Shown: in pieces, positions 25,831 through 34,987 of the stretch
How the letters are laid out: each line of letters starts with the position of its first letter
Numbering within the stretch: position 1 is the stretch's first letter
NCBI RefSeq assembly: GCF_004366715.1
Contig: NZ_SOQZ01000009.1
Coordinates: 1,852 to 65,851 of the forward strand
DNA: 64,000 nucleotides
Origin: Meridianimaribacter flavus
GTDB taxonomy: Bacteria > Bacteroidota > Bacteroidia > Flavobacteriales > Flavobacteriaceae
Direction: 5' to 3'
Notes under the pieces: generated by a model
Told to the model about the DNA's origin: nothing
What the model saw: only the letters and a program-made list of their open reading frames with translations
The model's database searches: none
Translations under genes and position numbers: made by a program

Positions 25831-25962
25831 ACCCAACAACGGCTATAATCCATTGCTAGTGAGAGCCTACTTACGAAAGTCCTCACGGATTTTCTATTCG
25901 GTTTTTATTTGCTAAATTACTTACTAAAACACAACACAAATCATACACAAAACGGTTTAGTT
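25831..25962 (+). repeat. attC-like site 5
   Basis: The left end ACCCAACAACGGCTATAATCC matches attC4 nearly base for base. The interior (GCCTACTTACGAAAGTCCTC... onward) and the right half match attC2. AAC (25835) to the GTT at 25955 is 120 nt. The right end AAAACGGTTTAG is a poorer R'. Confidence 0.72.
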
Positions 25963-25966
25963 CATT

Positions 25967-26416
25967 ATGAAACACCTCATACTAATCATTTTAATACAAT
26001 TCTCATTTATTTGCTTCGGTCAAGAATCAATTGAAAACAATGGTGAAATGTGTCGATTGTTGAATGAAATGATTAATAATGATCAATTATATAGAAGTGG
26101 AGAAATCTTAGGTGGTTCTTTTGGTACTGAAAATAATAGTTCAAAAAAAGAAATTGATTCGGTTTGGTCTTTACAAATTGAAATTGATAACAGAAACACA
26201 GAAAAATTAATTGAACTGACCAAAAAATACGGATGGATATCTGATGAACGAATTGACTGTCCAAAACTTAACATTTGGCTTATATTTAGACATTCTCAAA
26301 AAAAATATTTTCCAGAGATTTTGGAACTAATTACAAAGGAACATGAAGCTAAAAGACTGAATGATTTTCATTACAGACTTATAAAAAATCATTTGGAAGG
26401 AAGACCAAAAATGTAA
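25967..26416 (+). CDS. Cassette 6: exported DUF6624-like protein (149 aa)
   Basis: A 149-residue protein with a signal peptide (MKHLILIILIQFSFICFGQ). The segments KEIDSVWSLQIEIDNRNTEK, KYGWISDERIDC, WLIFRHSQKKYFPEIL and NDFHYRLIKNHLEGRPK follow the layout I remember for DUF6624 (a conserved RHS/QHAD-like block and a final D-R... helix); the family match is from memory and moderate. The ATG is only 12 nt after the cassette boundary. Function unknown. Confidence 0.65.
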   Translation: MKHLILIILIQFSFICFGQESIENNGEMCRLLNEMINNDQLYRSGEILGGSFGTENNSSKKEIDSVWSLQIEIDNRNTEKLIELTKKYGWISDERIDCPKLNIWLIFRHSQKKYFPEILELITKEHEAKRLNDFHYRLIKNHLEGRPKM

Positions 26417-26436
26417 TTTGCTATTAGTAAATGTGA

Positions 26437-26462
26437 CAAAACAACGTGTATAGTTCATTTCA
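26437..26462 (+). repeat. Degenerate attC-like half-site
   Basis: ACAAAACAACGTGTATAGTTCATTTC matches the left-end consensus of the attC-like sites (AACAACGGCTATAATCCATTGC) at the AACAACG and TATA cores. The right arm is missing; the next gene starts 27 nt later. Confidence 0.45.
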
Positions 26463-26488
26463 TTTTTACAACACACAAACACTCAACT

Positions 26489-27178
26489 ATGAAAAAAATA
26501 CTACTACTAATTGTAACTGTTATATTATTTAACTGTACTAATGACGATTCTGACTCAATAGATACCAACAATAGCATTGAAATGGTTTCTGAATTTAACA
26601 AGTGGTATCATAGAGGCGAATATGAATATTTTAATGGTGCAACAGCAACAATTGAATCTACCAAAATATATTTAACCTATTTTTTTGATGGAGATACGCT
26701 TATTAACAATGTTGAGTACAAAAAGATGTATACAAATCAGTTAGATTCCATTTTTCATTTACCTTCTTCTTCTAGTGCTTATCAATTTATATCTACAAGT
26801 ACAAGTTTAAATTATAGATGCGCAATGCGTCAAGATGCAAGTATGGTGTACTTTGTTAATAAAAATCAAAATAACGAAGAGTTATATGCTGATTTTAACA
26901 TTAGCCTTGGAAGTGTTTTAAACTATAAATGGAGCTCAAATAATGAAGTGGTTACCGAAATTGATTCAATACCTATAGGAAGCAGCTATTTAAAAAAATA
27001 TAAACTAAGTAATGATCAATATTTTTATGAAGCTATAGGTGGATCATATGGGTTGTTTAAAGACTGGAGTATTGGTTTTGAAGGAGGGCATTATTTAAAC
27101 TGTTTTAGGCATAGCAATGACAAAATAAGTGTTGATGAGAGTTTAAGTCCTACAAACAACTACTGTCCTGAATATTAA
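26489..27178 (+). CDS. Hypothetical lipoprotein (229 aa)
   Basis: A lipoprotein signal peptide with lipobox LFNC (MKKILLLIVTVILFNC) is followed by an Asp/Ser-rich linker (TNDDSDSID) common in Bacteroidota surface lipoproteins. The mature part is beta-rich with aromatic residues and three Cys. I recognise no family. It lies between two degenerate half-sites at 26437 and 27178, so it may be an old cassette whose attC has decayed. Confidence 0.72.
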   Translation: MKKILLLIVTVILFNCTNDDSDSIDTNNSIEMVSEFNKWYHRGEYEYFNGATATIESTKIYLTYFFDGDTLINNVEYKKMYTNQLDSIFHLPSSSSAYQFISTSTSLNYRCAMRQDASMVYFVNKNQNNEELYADFNISLGSVLNYKWSSNNEVVTEIDSIPIGSSYLKKYKLSNDQYFYEAIGGSYGLFKDWSIGFEGGHYLNCFRHSNDKISVDESLSPTNNYCPEY

Positions 27179-27199
27179 ACTTACAACAACGTTTTACTC
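27178..27199 (+). repeat. Degenerate or collapsed attC-like site
   Basis: CTTACAACAACG is identical to the start of attC4 over 12 bases, but runs directly into GTTTTACTC with no palindrome interior. It fits a site whose middle was deleted. Confidence 0.4.
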
Positions 27200-27227
27200 A
27201 TAAAAAGTTAAAAAAAGCTGCTATATA

Positions 27228-27869
27228 ATGATAATGCATCGAAAAATAAGAGGTGGTAATCGTATTTTAAAATCTATTGAAGAATGGAAAAACTACAATA
27301 TAGAGTTAGACTTAGATTATCTTAAATCTAGTAAGCGAAATTACTGTAAAATATGGGTAAGTCCTTTTGCCAACATCTCTATTACAGGTTCCAATATACC
27401 ATCACCTAAACTCAAACACAGACAAGAAATTATAAAAGGTTTATTGGATATTTATAACCATTGGGAACAGCAGCTAAACACATTAAACAAGCCTTACTAT
27501 TTGGCCATTTGGTTGTTTGAACCTCGATTAAAAAAGTCTCAAGTTGTTTGTGCTATTGATGAAATGGTAAATTTTTATGACATCACATTTTATAAACCAA
27601 AAGACCAGCACAATTTTCCGTCTCAAAATTACGGTAAATTTCAAGAAGAATTAAACACTTTTAATTGGGCTTATGCGTTGGATGAAGATCATTTTTTTCA
27701 GTCTGATATCGATTTAGAAGAAGATAGTTATGCTAGCAAGCAAGACTATATTGGCATGCAAAAATGGTATAATAGAAAACTAAAACAGGGTTTGCGAACC
27801 GACACTTCTTCAAAAGACACCTTTTATGCTATAAAAATGGGTGCTACTTGGATTGGTACTAAAAATTAA
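27228..27869 (+). CDS. Conserved-looking hypothetical protein (213 aa)
   Basis: A soluble 213-residue protein with no signal peptide, rich in aromatic and charged residues (NHWEQQLNTLNKPYYLAIWLFEP, DEDHFFQSDIDLEED). Codon pattern and length support a real gene. I do not recognise the family. In-frame ATGs lie at 27228 and 27234; the first is used. It follows the collapsed half-site, so it might be former cassette cargo or the first ordinary chromosomal gene after the array. Confidence 0.65.
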   Translation: MIMHRKIRGGNRILKSIEEWKNYNIELDLDYLKSSKRNYCKIWVSPFANISITGSNIPSPKLKHRQEIIKGLLDIYNHWEQQLNTLNKPYYLAIWLFEPRLKKSQVVCAIDEMVNFYDITFYKPKDQHNFPSQNYGKFQEELNTFNWAYALDEDHFFQSDIDLEEDSYASKQDYIGMQKWYNRKLKQGLRTDTSSKDTFYAIKMGATWIGTKN

Positions 27870-27993
27870 ATAATAGATCCTATAATGGTACAATAAAAAG
27901 TACCTTCTGAAAAGTATAATGCTAATACAAATCCTAAATTATCTAATTTATAATCTTTCCCATTAAAATGAGTAACCCAATAACAATCTAAAT

Positions 27994-29466
27994 CTATCTT
28001 GAATAATTAGGAGCTTCTTTAGTAATAGTGACATCATGCGGATGACTTTCGTTGATTCCGCTAGCTGTGATTTTTACAAACTGTCCAGTTTCTTTAAGTG
28101 TTTCAATATCTTTGGCACCACAATAACCCATTCCAGCACGTAATCCGCCAATAAACTGATGGATACTTTCTACCAATTCGCCTTTGTATGGCACACGACC
28201 TACAATACCTTCAGGTACTAGCTTCTTGATGTCATCTTCTACATCTTGGAAATAACGGTCTTTGCTACCTTGTTTCATGGCTTCAACCGATCCCATTCCA
28301 CGATACGATTTAAATTTTCTTCCTTCGTAAATAATGGTTTCACCTGGAGATTCTTTAGTTCCTGCTAAAAGCGATCCTAACATTACACTATCAGCTCCTG
28401 CTGCAATGGCTTTAGGGATATCACCTGTGTAACGAATACCACCATCAGCAATTACTGGTACTCCACTACCCTTTATTGCTGCAGCAACTTCTAATACTGC
28501 TGAAAATTGAGGAAAACCTACACCTGCAACTACACGTGTTGTACATATTGACCCTGGACCAATACCTACTTTTACAGCATCAGCTCCTGCCTCTACTAAG
28601 TATTTTGCAGCTGCTGCAGTAGCTATATTACCTACTACTACATCCAATTCAGGGTATTTAGTTTTTACTTCTTTAAGCACTGAAACCACACCTTTGGTAT
28701 GCCCATGAGCTGTATCAATAATAACAGCATCAACACCTGCACTTACTAGAGCAGATACTCTATCTAGAGCATCTCCTGTAACACCAACAGCAGCAGCAAC
28801 ACGTAATCTTCCGTATTTATCTTTATTTGCAATAGGTTTTTGGGTGAGTTTAGTAATATCTCTAAATGTTATTAACCCAATAAGTTTATAGTTATCGTCA
28901 ACTACAGGTAATTTTTCAATTTTATTGTCTTGCAAAATAACTTCAGCATCCATTAAAGATGTGCCTTCACCAGCAGTTACTAAGTTTTCAGAAGTCATTA
29001 CTTCAACAATGGCTCTGTCATTGTCTTTTTCAAATCTTAAATCACGATTGGTAACAATTCCTTTTAATGTTCCGTTTTCATCAACAATAGGAATTCCACC
29101 TATACTGTGCTCTGCCATATTTTGCTTAGCATCAATTACTTTGGCAGTAAGCGGTAAAGTTACAGGGTCTATAATCATACCACTTTCGGCACGTTTTACA
29201 CGCCTTACCTTTATAGCCTGCTCCTCAATGGTCATGTTTTTATGCAATACACCAATACCTCCTTCTCTAGCAATGGCAATAGCCATTCTACTTTCGGTAA
29301 CGGTATCCATAGCTGCAGAAACTATAGGAACGTTAAGTGTAATGTTACGCGTGAATTTTGTTTGGATGTTAACCTCTCTTGGTAATACTTCGGAATAGGC
29401 TGGGACTAAAAGTACGTCGTCATAAGTTAATCCTTCTCCTAGTATCTTATTTTGATGTGCTGTCAT
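27994..29466 (-). CDS. guaB: IMP dehydrogenase
   Basis: It oxidises IMP to XMP with NAD, the committed step of GMP synthesis. The 490-residue protein has the (beta/alpha)8 barrel split by two CBS domains (about 95-210), the catalytic-loop Cys in GPGSICTTR and the IMP-site motifs [10 protein letters not shown] and [13 protein letters not shown]. It is monocistronic. The upstream minus-strand TACCTTTA is a one-base variant of the -7 element. It is the first clear housekeeping gene right of the cassette region. Confidence 0.96.
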   Translation of the reverse strand: MTAHQNKILGEGLTYDDVLLVPAYSEVLPREVNIQTKFTRNITLNVPIVSAAMDTVTESRMAIAIAREGGIGVLHKNMTIEEQAIKVRRVKRAESGMIIDPVTLPLTAKVIDAKQNMAEHSIGGIPIVDENGTLKGIVTNRDLRFEKDNDRAIVEVMTSENLVTAGEGTSLMDAEVILQDNKIEKLPVVDDNYKLIGLITFRDITKLTQKPIANKDKYGRLRVAAAVGVTGDALDRVSALVSAGVDAVIIDTAHGHTKGVVSVLKEVKTKYPELDVVVGNIATAAAAKYLVEAGADAVKVGIGPGSICTTRVVAGVGFPQFSAVLEVAAAIKGSGVPVIADGGIRYTGDIPKAIAAGADSVMLGSLLAGTKESPGETIIYEGRKFKSYRGMGSVEAMKQGSKDRYFQDVEDDIKKLVPEGIVGRVPYKGELVESIHQFIGGLRAGMGYCGAKDIETLKETGQFVKITASGINESHPHDVTITKEAPNYSR

Positions 29467-29654
29467 GTTGCAATTAAAATTAATTGCGCGTAAAGGTACG
29501 ATTTATATATGAAATTACACTTAAATTTTAATATTAAAAGTATTATTGCTGATATAATTTACGAGCTATTTCATAAGCTAACTCTAGAAGAGTATTCAAT
29601 TGAAATTTATTTTTAATTATTCTAAATAAAATTTGATAAACTAAAAATGAGTAG

Positions 29655-29662
29655 TAATTTTG
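29655..29662 (+). promoter_or_regulatory. -7 element (TAATTTTG) of the TonB-dependent receptor, with a -33 TTG
   Basis: Exact TAnnTTTG match with TTG 19 bases upstream (29633-29635), the complete Bacteroidota promoter form. The ATG is 40 bases downstream. Confidence 0.75.
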
Positions 29663-29701
29663 CAGGCTGAAAACCAAATTATACTTAATCAGTCTAAATA
29701 A

Positions 29702-31933
29702 ATGAAAACTAAGTTATTATTACTTTTATTAATAGTTACAAGCAGTTTAACTGCACAAAATGCTATTGATAGTACAAAAACTAACCTAGATTCTATTCAA
29801 AGTCTAGAAGAAATTTTAATTAAAACTAATGTTATTTTTGGGAATAAATATTTAGCTAAAAACCGTACAGGTTCTGCTTATTATATTTCCCCATCTGAAT
29901 TAAAAAAACTGGGTTATACAGATATTAACCGTGTTTTAAAAACCGTTCCTGGTGTTACTATTGTAGAAGAAGATGGTTTTGGACTACGTCCAAATATTAG
30001 TTTAAGAGGAACTTCTGCAGAGCGCAGTGCTAAAATTAGTTTAATGGAAGACGGAGTACTAATAGCTCCTGCTCCTTACAGCGCATCAGCTGCTTATTAC
30101 TTTCCTTCTGTAGGACGTATGGAAGCTGTTGAAATTTTAAAAGGTAGTAGTCAAGTACAATATGGTCCATTTACAACTGGTGGTGCTATAAACATGGTCT
30201 CTACACAAATACCTGATAGTTTTTCTGGACGAATAAAAGCCTCTTATGGTAGTTTTAATAGTGGTCAAATATATGCAACTGTAGGAGATAGCCATGAAAA
30301 CTTTGGGTACAATATTGAGTATTTAAATTTTAATTCTGATGGTTTTAAAAACTTATTAAACGACCTTAACACAGGATTCGACAAAAACGATGTTGTTGCA
30401 AAATTTCGACTAAATACAGACAAGGAAGCAAAGATTCAACAAAGCTTTGAAACTAAATTTCAGTTTGCTGATGAAGTATCAAATGAAACCTATTTAGGGT
30501 TAACTGATGCTGATTTTAATAATAATCCTTTTGATAGATACGCAAGTTCTCAAGAGGATAAAATGACCAATGAGCATATTCAACTGTTATTAACTCACAA
30601 TATTGAATTTTCTAAAAAATTTGCTATAACCACCAATGGGTATTTTAATAGATTTGAAAGAAACTGGTATAAATTAAACGATATTACCGCTAATGGTGAT
30701 AATGTAAGTATTGCTAACATTGTATCTAACCCTGAATTATATCCTACACATTTTAATTACATGACAGGTTTAGAAAATGCACCAGAAGATGCATTAACAG
30801 TCAAAGCTAACAATCGTAAATATATTTCAAAAGGTGTACAAACTAAATTAGATTATCATTTTTATGGAGAAAACACTTTTCATGATATTGAGTTAGGATT
30901 AAGATACCACTACGATGAAGAAGATCGTTTTCAATGGAAAGACTACTATAACATTGTAGACAACACTATGCAATTAACTACTAAAGGTATACCAGGAACA
31001 GATGCAAACAGAATTAGTAGTGCTAAAGCTTTTGCCTCTTACGTTATGTATAAATTTAAGTACAAAAACTTAACATTAACACCAGGTTTGCGTTATGAAA
31101 ACATTGTACTTGAGCGTGAAAACTATGGTACAAACGACGTAAACAGAACAGGAAGTGATTTATCGATAAGAGAAAATAAGGTAGATATTTTTATTCCTGG
31201 GATTGGTTTTAACTATAAATTCAACAATAACTATTCTGTTTTTGGTGGTGTACATAAAGGGTTTTCACCTCCTGGAAATGAAGACGGACAAAAACCTGAA
31301 GAAAGTATCAACTATGAGTTAGGAACCAGATTTAACTATAATGGTATACAAGGAGAAGTTGTTGCGTTTTACAACGATTACAGTAACTTATTAGGAAGTG
31401 ATCTTGCTGCAAGTGGTGGCACTGGAAGTCTAGATGTATTTAACGCTGGAGAAGTGGCTGTAAAAGGTATTGAAGTGCTGCTAAACTATGATGTTTTAAA
31501 AAGCAATACAGCCTTTGATTTACCAATTACTATAGGTTACACTTTTACAGATACTGAATTTTTAAATAGCTTTGGTAGTGATGATGGTATTTGGGGAACA
31601 GTTACTGAAGGCGACGAAATACCTTACATAGCAAAACACCAATTAAATGCAAGTGTTGGTTTTGAACATAAAAAATACTCAATTAACTTAAACGGTAGAT
31701 ATAATGGAGAGTTTAGAACAGTTTCTGGTAGCGGATTTATACCTGAAAACCAAAAGGTTGATTCTGCTATTGTTTTAGATCTTGCTGGTCGCTATAATAT
31801 TACTTCTAAGTTAAGTACAACATTAAACATTATTAACCTATTAGATAACGAGTATGCAGTATCAAGAGTACCTGCAGGATTAAGACCTGGTCATCCTTTT
31901 GGAGTGTATGCTGGTTTAGAATTTCAGTTTTAA
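29702..31933 (+). CDS. TonB-dependent receptor, FecA-like
   Basis: A 743-residue outer-membrane receptor: signal peptide (MKTKLLLLLLIVTSSLTAQ), plug domain (about 60-165; RGTSAERSAKISLMEDGV, GPFTTGGAINMVST), then a 22-strand barrel ending in the typical aromatic residue (GLEFQF). The plug sequence resembles the ferric dicitrate receptor FecA more than SusC, and there is no N-terminal carboxypeptidase-like or SusD partner. Iron-chelate uptake is the likely role. No FecI/FecR pair lies nearby. A bidirectional terminator follows. Confidence 0.9.
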   Translation: MKTKLLLLLLIVTSSLTAQNAIDSTKTNLDSIQSLEEILIKTNVIFGNKYLAKNRTGSAYYISPSELKKLGYTDINRVLKTVPGVTIVEEDGFGLRPNISLRGTSAERSAKISLMEDGVLIAPAPYSASAAYYFPSVGRMEAVEILKGSSQVQYGPFTTGGAINMVSTQIPDSFSGRIKASYGSFNSGQIYATVGDSHENFGYNIEYLNFNSDGFKNLLNDLNTGFDKNDVVAKFRLNTDKEAKIQQSFETKFQFADEVSNETYLGLTDADFNNNPFDRYASSQEDKMTNEHIQLLLTHNIEFSKKFAITTNGYFNRFERNWYKLNDITANGDNVSIANIVSNPELYPTHFNYMTGLENAPEDALTVKANNRKYISKGVQTKLDYHFYGENTFHDIELGLRYHYDEEDRFQWKDYYNIVDNTMQLTTKGIPGTDANRISSAKAFASYVMYKFKYKNLTLTPGLRYENIVLERENYGTNDVNRTGSDLSIRENKVDIFIPGIGFNYKFNNNYSVFGGVHKGFSPPGNEDGQKPEESINYELGTRFNYNGIQGEVVAFYNDYSNLLGSDLAASGGTGSLDVFNAGEVAVKGIEVLLNYDVLKSNTAFDLPITIGYTFTDTEFLNSFGSDDGIWGTVTEGDEIPYIAKHQLNASVGFEHKKYSINLNGRYNGEFRTVSGSGFIPENQKVDSAIVLDLAGRYNITSKLSTTLNIINLLDNEYAVSRVPAGLRPGHPFGVYAGLEFQF

Positions 31934-31956
31934 TCTAGACAAAACAATAAATAAAG

Positions 31957-31989
31957 AAAAGAGTTTGTAAATAATACAAACTCTTTTTT
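31957..31989. terminator. Bidirectional terminator between the TonB receptor and HMG-CoA lyase
   Basis: AAAAGAGTTTGTA and TACAAACTCTTTT form a 13-bp stem around a short A/T loop, with T-runs on both strands. Confidence 0.88.
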
Positions 31990-31990
31990 A

Positions 31991-32863
31991 TTAATGATAA
32001 AAATTAAAAATTTTACTCGCTTCGTTATAAGCGCTTTCAAAACTCATAGCGTTAAGGTCGCTACTTTTTTGAGATGTAAAGTAAGATAATAGCTTTTCAG
32101 TAGGCATATTACCAGTAAGTTCGTCTTTGGCCATAGGACAACCACCAAAACCTTGCATAGCTCCATCAAAACGTCTGCAACCTGCTTTATATGCTGCATC
32201 TACTTTTTCGAACCATGTAGTTGGTGTAGTATGTAAATGTGCCCCAAACTCTACATGAGGATATTTAGGAATAAGGTTGGAAAATAAATAATCAATACTT
32301 TCAGGATTAGAAGTTCCTACAGTATCACTTAACGAAAGAATCTTCACTCCCATTGCTGCAAGTTTTTCGGTCCATTCACCAACAATATCCACATTCCATG
32401 GGTCTCCATAAGGGTTACCAAATCCCATAGAAATATAGACAACCACTTCTTTGTTTGACTTATCTGCTATTTCCAGTATTTCATTTAAGGTCACTACAGA
32501 TTCTGCAATGGTTTTATGCGTGTTTCGCATTTGGAAGTTTTCAGAAATTGAAAACGGATAGCCTAAATAGTTAATTTCCTTGTGTTGTGAAGCATCATTT
32601 GCTCCTCTTGTATTTGCAATAATTGCCAATAACTTGCTAGTCGTTTTGCTTAAATCTAATTGCGAAAGGACTTCTGCAGTATCCACCATTTGCGGAATAG
32701 CTTTAGGTGACACAAAGCTTCCAAAATCAATAGTATCAAAGCCTACACGTAGTAAAGACTGAATGTACTGTACTTTCTTTTCGGTAGGAATAAATGCCTT
32801 AATACCTTGCATGGCATCTCTAGGGCATTCAATGATTTTTACTGGATTGCTCATTAGCTTCAA
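31991..32863 (-). CDS. Hydroxymethylglutaryl-CoA lyase
   Basis: It cleaves HMG-CoA to acetoacetate and acetyl-CoA, the last step of leucine breakdown. The 290-residue TIM barrel has the N-terminal ECPRDAMQG (Arg and Asp of the metal site), the metal His pair in GAHLHTT and the catalytic Cys loop GGCPMA. Leucine dehydrogenase at 40478 is on the same strand but not adjacent, so a shared pathway in this genome is plausible. Monocistronic. Confidence 0.93.
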   Translation of the reverse strand: MKLMSNPVKIIECPRDAMQGIKAFIPTEKKVQYIQSLLRVGFDTIDFGSFVSPKAIPQMVDTAEVLSQLDLSKTTSKLLAIIANTRGANDASQHKEINYLGYPFSISENFQMRNTHKTIAESVVTLNEILEIADKSNKEVVVYISMGFGNPYGDPWNVDIVGEWTEKLAAMGVKILSLSDTVGTSNPESIDYLFSNLIPKYPHVEFGAHLHTTPTTWFEKVDAAYKAGCRRFDGAMQGFGGCPMAKDELTGNMPTEKLLSYFTSQKSSDLNAMSFESAYNEASKIFNFYH

Positions 32864-32986
32864 AGATAGAAAAGAATATTGTCATCGAAAACGATTTCAT
32901 AAAAATCTATTTTCAACAAACAGCTAATACTTTGTAAGTTATTAATATAAGTTTTCGACTTAACAAATAATTATCATTTGCACGCT

Positions 32987-33889
32987 ATGAAAAACTTTAC
33001 TTTACTGTTTCTTTTCCTCTGTTTTAACCCTCTTCTATTTTCGCAAACTACTGCTGTTTACGATGTTGTATTTAATAGTATATGGAATGAAGCCGATCAT
33101 GGTACGTTTCCTAACAATCCACATTGGTCAAAACTTGTAGGCGTTAATCACAATGCTAACATTACATTTTTAGAACTTGGTGGTATTGCTTCACAAGGTA
33201 TTGAAGACGTTGCTGAACTAGGTATTAATGATGCTTTTGAATCAGAAGTACAAACAAGCATTACTAATGGAGATGCTCAACAGTATATTGATGGTGACCA
33301 ACTTGCTACAGCTACAGGTAACATTGAGGTTTTAGGCTTACAGATAAGTGAAGATTATCCGCTGCTTACTTTGGTTTCAATGATTGCTCCTAGTCCTGAC
33401 TGGATGATTGCAGTAAATGGTGTTAACTTAAGAGCAAGTGGTACTTGGGAAGATTCAATAGTTATAGACTTATACGTTTATGATGCTGGTACTGATAGCG
33501 GAATGAATTATTCATCACCAAATGCCGATATTACTCCTCATGTTCCTATAACAAGTCTATCTGGTGTAGCGCCTTTTAATACCGAAAAAGTAGGCACTTT
33601 AACCATTACGCTTCAACAAGTACTTGGCGTAAATGATATTGAAACGACTAATCACATCCAGCTCTTTCCTAATCCAGCAACTTCGGTAGTGCAAATCTCA
33701 ACAGAAACAACTAGTCTATCAAAAGTAGTGTTTTATGACGTTCTTGGAAAAAAGGTTAAATCTTACAAAAACACCTCAAACAGTAAACAACTATATATTG
33801 ATATCAACAGCTTAACAACTGGTGTGTATCTTGTAAAATCGATTGCTAATGATGGCTCTAGCAACATCCAGCGACTACTTGTTAAGTAA
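32987..33889 (+). CDS. Spondin-domain protein with T9SS sorting domain
   Basis: The ATG at 32987 starts a signal peptide ([20 protein letters not shown]); the frame extends to a TTG at 32978 but that adds nothing. Residues of about 25-215 match the spondin N-terminal domain ([46 protein letters not shown]). A type A T9SS C-terminal domain follows (from about 230; [25 protein letters not shown]), so the product is secreted and probably surface-bound. The 3' end overlaps the convergent pyrD by 15 nt. Confidence 0.88.
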   Translation: MKNFTLLFLFLCFNPLLFSQTTAVYDVVFNSIWNEADHGTFPNNPHWSKLVGVNHNANITFLELGGIASQGIEDVAELGINDAFESEVQTSITNGDAQQYIDGDQLATATGNIEVLGLQISEDYPLLTLVSMIAPSPDWMIAVNGVNLRASGTWEDSIVIDLYVYDAGTDSGMNYSSPNADITPHVPITSLSGVAPFNTEKVGTLTITLQQVLGVNDIETTNHIQLFPNPATSVVQISTETTSLSKVVFYDVLGKKVKSYKNTSNSKQLYIDINSLTTGVYLVKSIANDGSSNIQRLLVK

Positions 33890-34891
33890 TGCTTTATTGA
33901 TGTCTTTAATAAGTTTTGGTCCTTCGTAAATAAACCCAGTATAAAGCTGAACTAAATCTGCTCCAGCCTCTAGTTTATCAAGCGCATCTTGAGCTGTATG
34001 AATGCCTCCTACTCCAATTATTGGAAATGCTTTTTGGCTTTTTTCTGATAAGAAACGAATCACATCAGTAGAACGTTGCGTTAATGGCTTACCACTTAAA
34101 CCGCCAACTTCTGTTTTATTATCAGACTGTAAACCTTCTCGAGAAATGGTCGTGTTGGTAGCAATAACACCATCTATTTTAGTTACTTTAACAATATCAA
34201 TGATATCTAATAATTGCTCATCGGTTAAATCTGGAGCAATTTTTAATAAAATAGGCTTAGGATTCGACTTTTTAGCATTTTGAAGTTTTAACTCTTGTAA
34301 AAGCTTAGTCAGAGGTTCTTTGTCTTGTAACGCTCTTAAATTAGGTGTGTTGGGAGAACTTACATTTACCACAAAATAATCGACATAATCATATAAAGCG
34401 TTAAAGCAGTATACGTAATCATCAGTTGCATTTTCGTTAGGTGTTACCTTATTTTTACCAATATTACCACCAATAAGCACACCTTTGTTTTTCTTTAATC
34501 GTGTTACAGCCTCTTCTACACCTCCATTATTAAAACCCATTCGGTTAATAATAGCGTTATCTTCTTTTAATCTGAATAATCGCTTTTTAGGGTTTCCTGG
34601 TTGCGGCTTAGGAGTTAGCGTTCCTATTTCAATAAACCCAAACCCTAAGTTACCCAGTTCGTTAAACAGTTTAGCATCCTTATCAAAACCAGCAGCAAGA
34701 CCAACGGGATTTTTAAATGTTAATCCAAATAATTGTCGCTCTAGCGATTTGTCTTTCACCAAGTATAAGCTTTTAAACAACGAAGGAACCAAAGGTATTT
34801 TGTTTAAAAATCGAATTAATGAAAACGTAAAGTGATGGATGCGCTCTGGGTCGAAACAGAATAGTAATGGACGAACAATGATCTTGTACAT
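33875..34891 (-). CDS. pyrD: Dihydroorotate dehydrogenase (quinone), class 2
   Basis: It oxidises dihydroorotate to orotate in pyrimidine synthesis, passing electrons to quinone at the inner membrane. The N-terminal membrane-docking helix ([20 protein letters not shown]) and catalytic Ser in [12 protein letters not shown] define class 2; FMN-binding [12 protein letters not shown] is near the C-terminus. An exact -7 element (TACTTTTG, 34907-34914 minus) lies between the upstream in-frame ATG at 34942 and the ATG at 34891, which supports 34891 as the start (338 residues). Confidence 0.95.
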   Translation of the reverse strand: MYKIIVRPLLFCFDPERIHHFTFSLIRFLNKIPLVPSLFKSLYLVKDKSLERQLFGLTFKNPVGLAAGFDKDAKLFNELGNLGFGFIEIGTLTPKPQPGNPKKRLFRLKEDNAIINRMGFNNGGVEEAVTRLKKNKGVLIGGNIGKNKVTPNENATDDYVYCFNALYDYVDYFVVNVSSPNTPNLRALQDKEPLTKLLQELKLQNAKKSNPKPILLKIAPDLTDEQLLDIIDIVKVTKIDGVIATNTTISREGLQSDNKTEVGGLSGKPLTQRSTDVIRFLSEKSQKAFPIIGVGGIHTAQDALDKLEAGADLVQLYTGFIYEGPKLIKDINKALLNK

Positions 34892-34906
34892 GAAATTATG
34901 TTTGCG

Positions 34907-34914
34907 CAAAAGTA
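34907..34914 (-). promoter_or_regulatory. -7 element (TACTTTTG) of pyrD
   Basis: Exact TAnnTTTG match on the minus strand. It lies inside the longer frame from 34942, so it decides in favour of the ATG at 34891. Confidence 0.65.
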
Positions 34915-34964
34915 ATTTTAAATAAAAAAACCTACAATTCAAAAACCAAAAAAATTATAAATGT

Positions 34965-34972
34965 TATTTTTG
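34965..34972 (+). promoter_or_regulatory. -7 element (TATTTTTG) of pepT
   Basis: Exact TAnnTTTG match. It falls after the upstream in-frame ATG at 34961 and before that at 34988, so it decides for the latter. Confidence 0.6.
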
Positions 34973-34987
34973 AATAAAATAAAAAAC

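Larger units (their letters stand above)
17911..26462. mobile_element. Integron-like platform: tyrosine recombinase, divergent promoter, cassette array with five attC-like sites
   Basis: The order is recombinase (leftward), intergenic divergent promoters, attI-like boundary CTAACGTTGTG at 18845-18855, then six cassettes transcribed rightward, each ending in an imperfect palindrome. The boundaries (G of the right-hand GTT) are at about 18850, 19447, 21099, 21648, 22654 and 25955. The left AAC to right GTT distance is 121, 123, 123, 122 and 120 nt at the five complete sites. This layout is the definition of an integron. The recombinase lacks the IntI-specific insertion, so I call it integron-like. 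Degenerate half-sites extend the region to about 27.2 kb. Confidence 0.75.

Noticed and set aside
27870-27993. Gap between the 27228 gene and guaB examined for another cassette site
   Set aside because: No AACAACG-like left end or CGTT right end was found; only AT-rich sequence.
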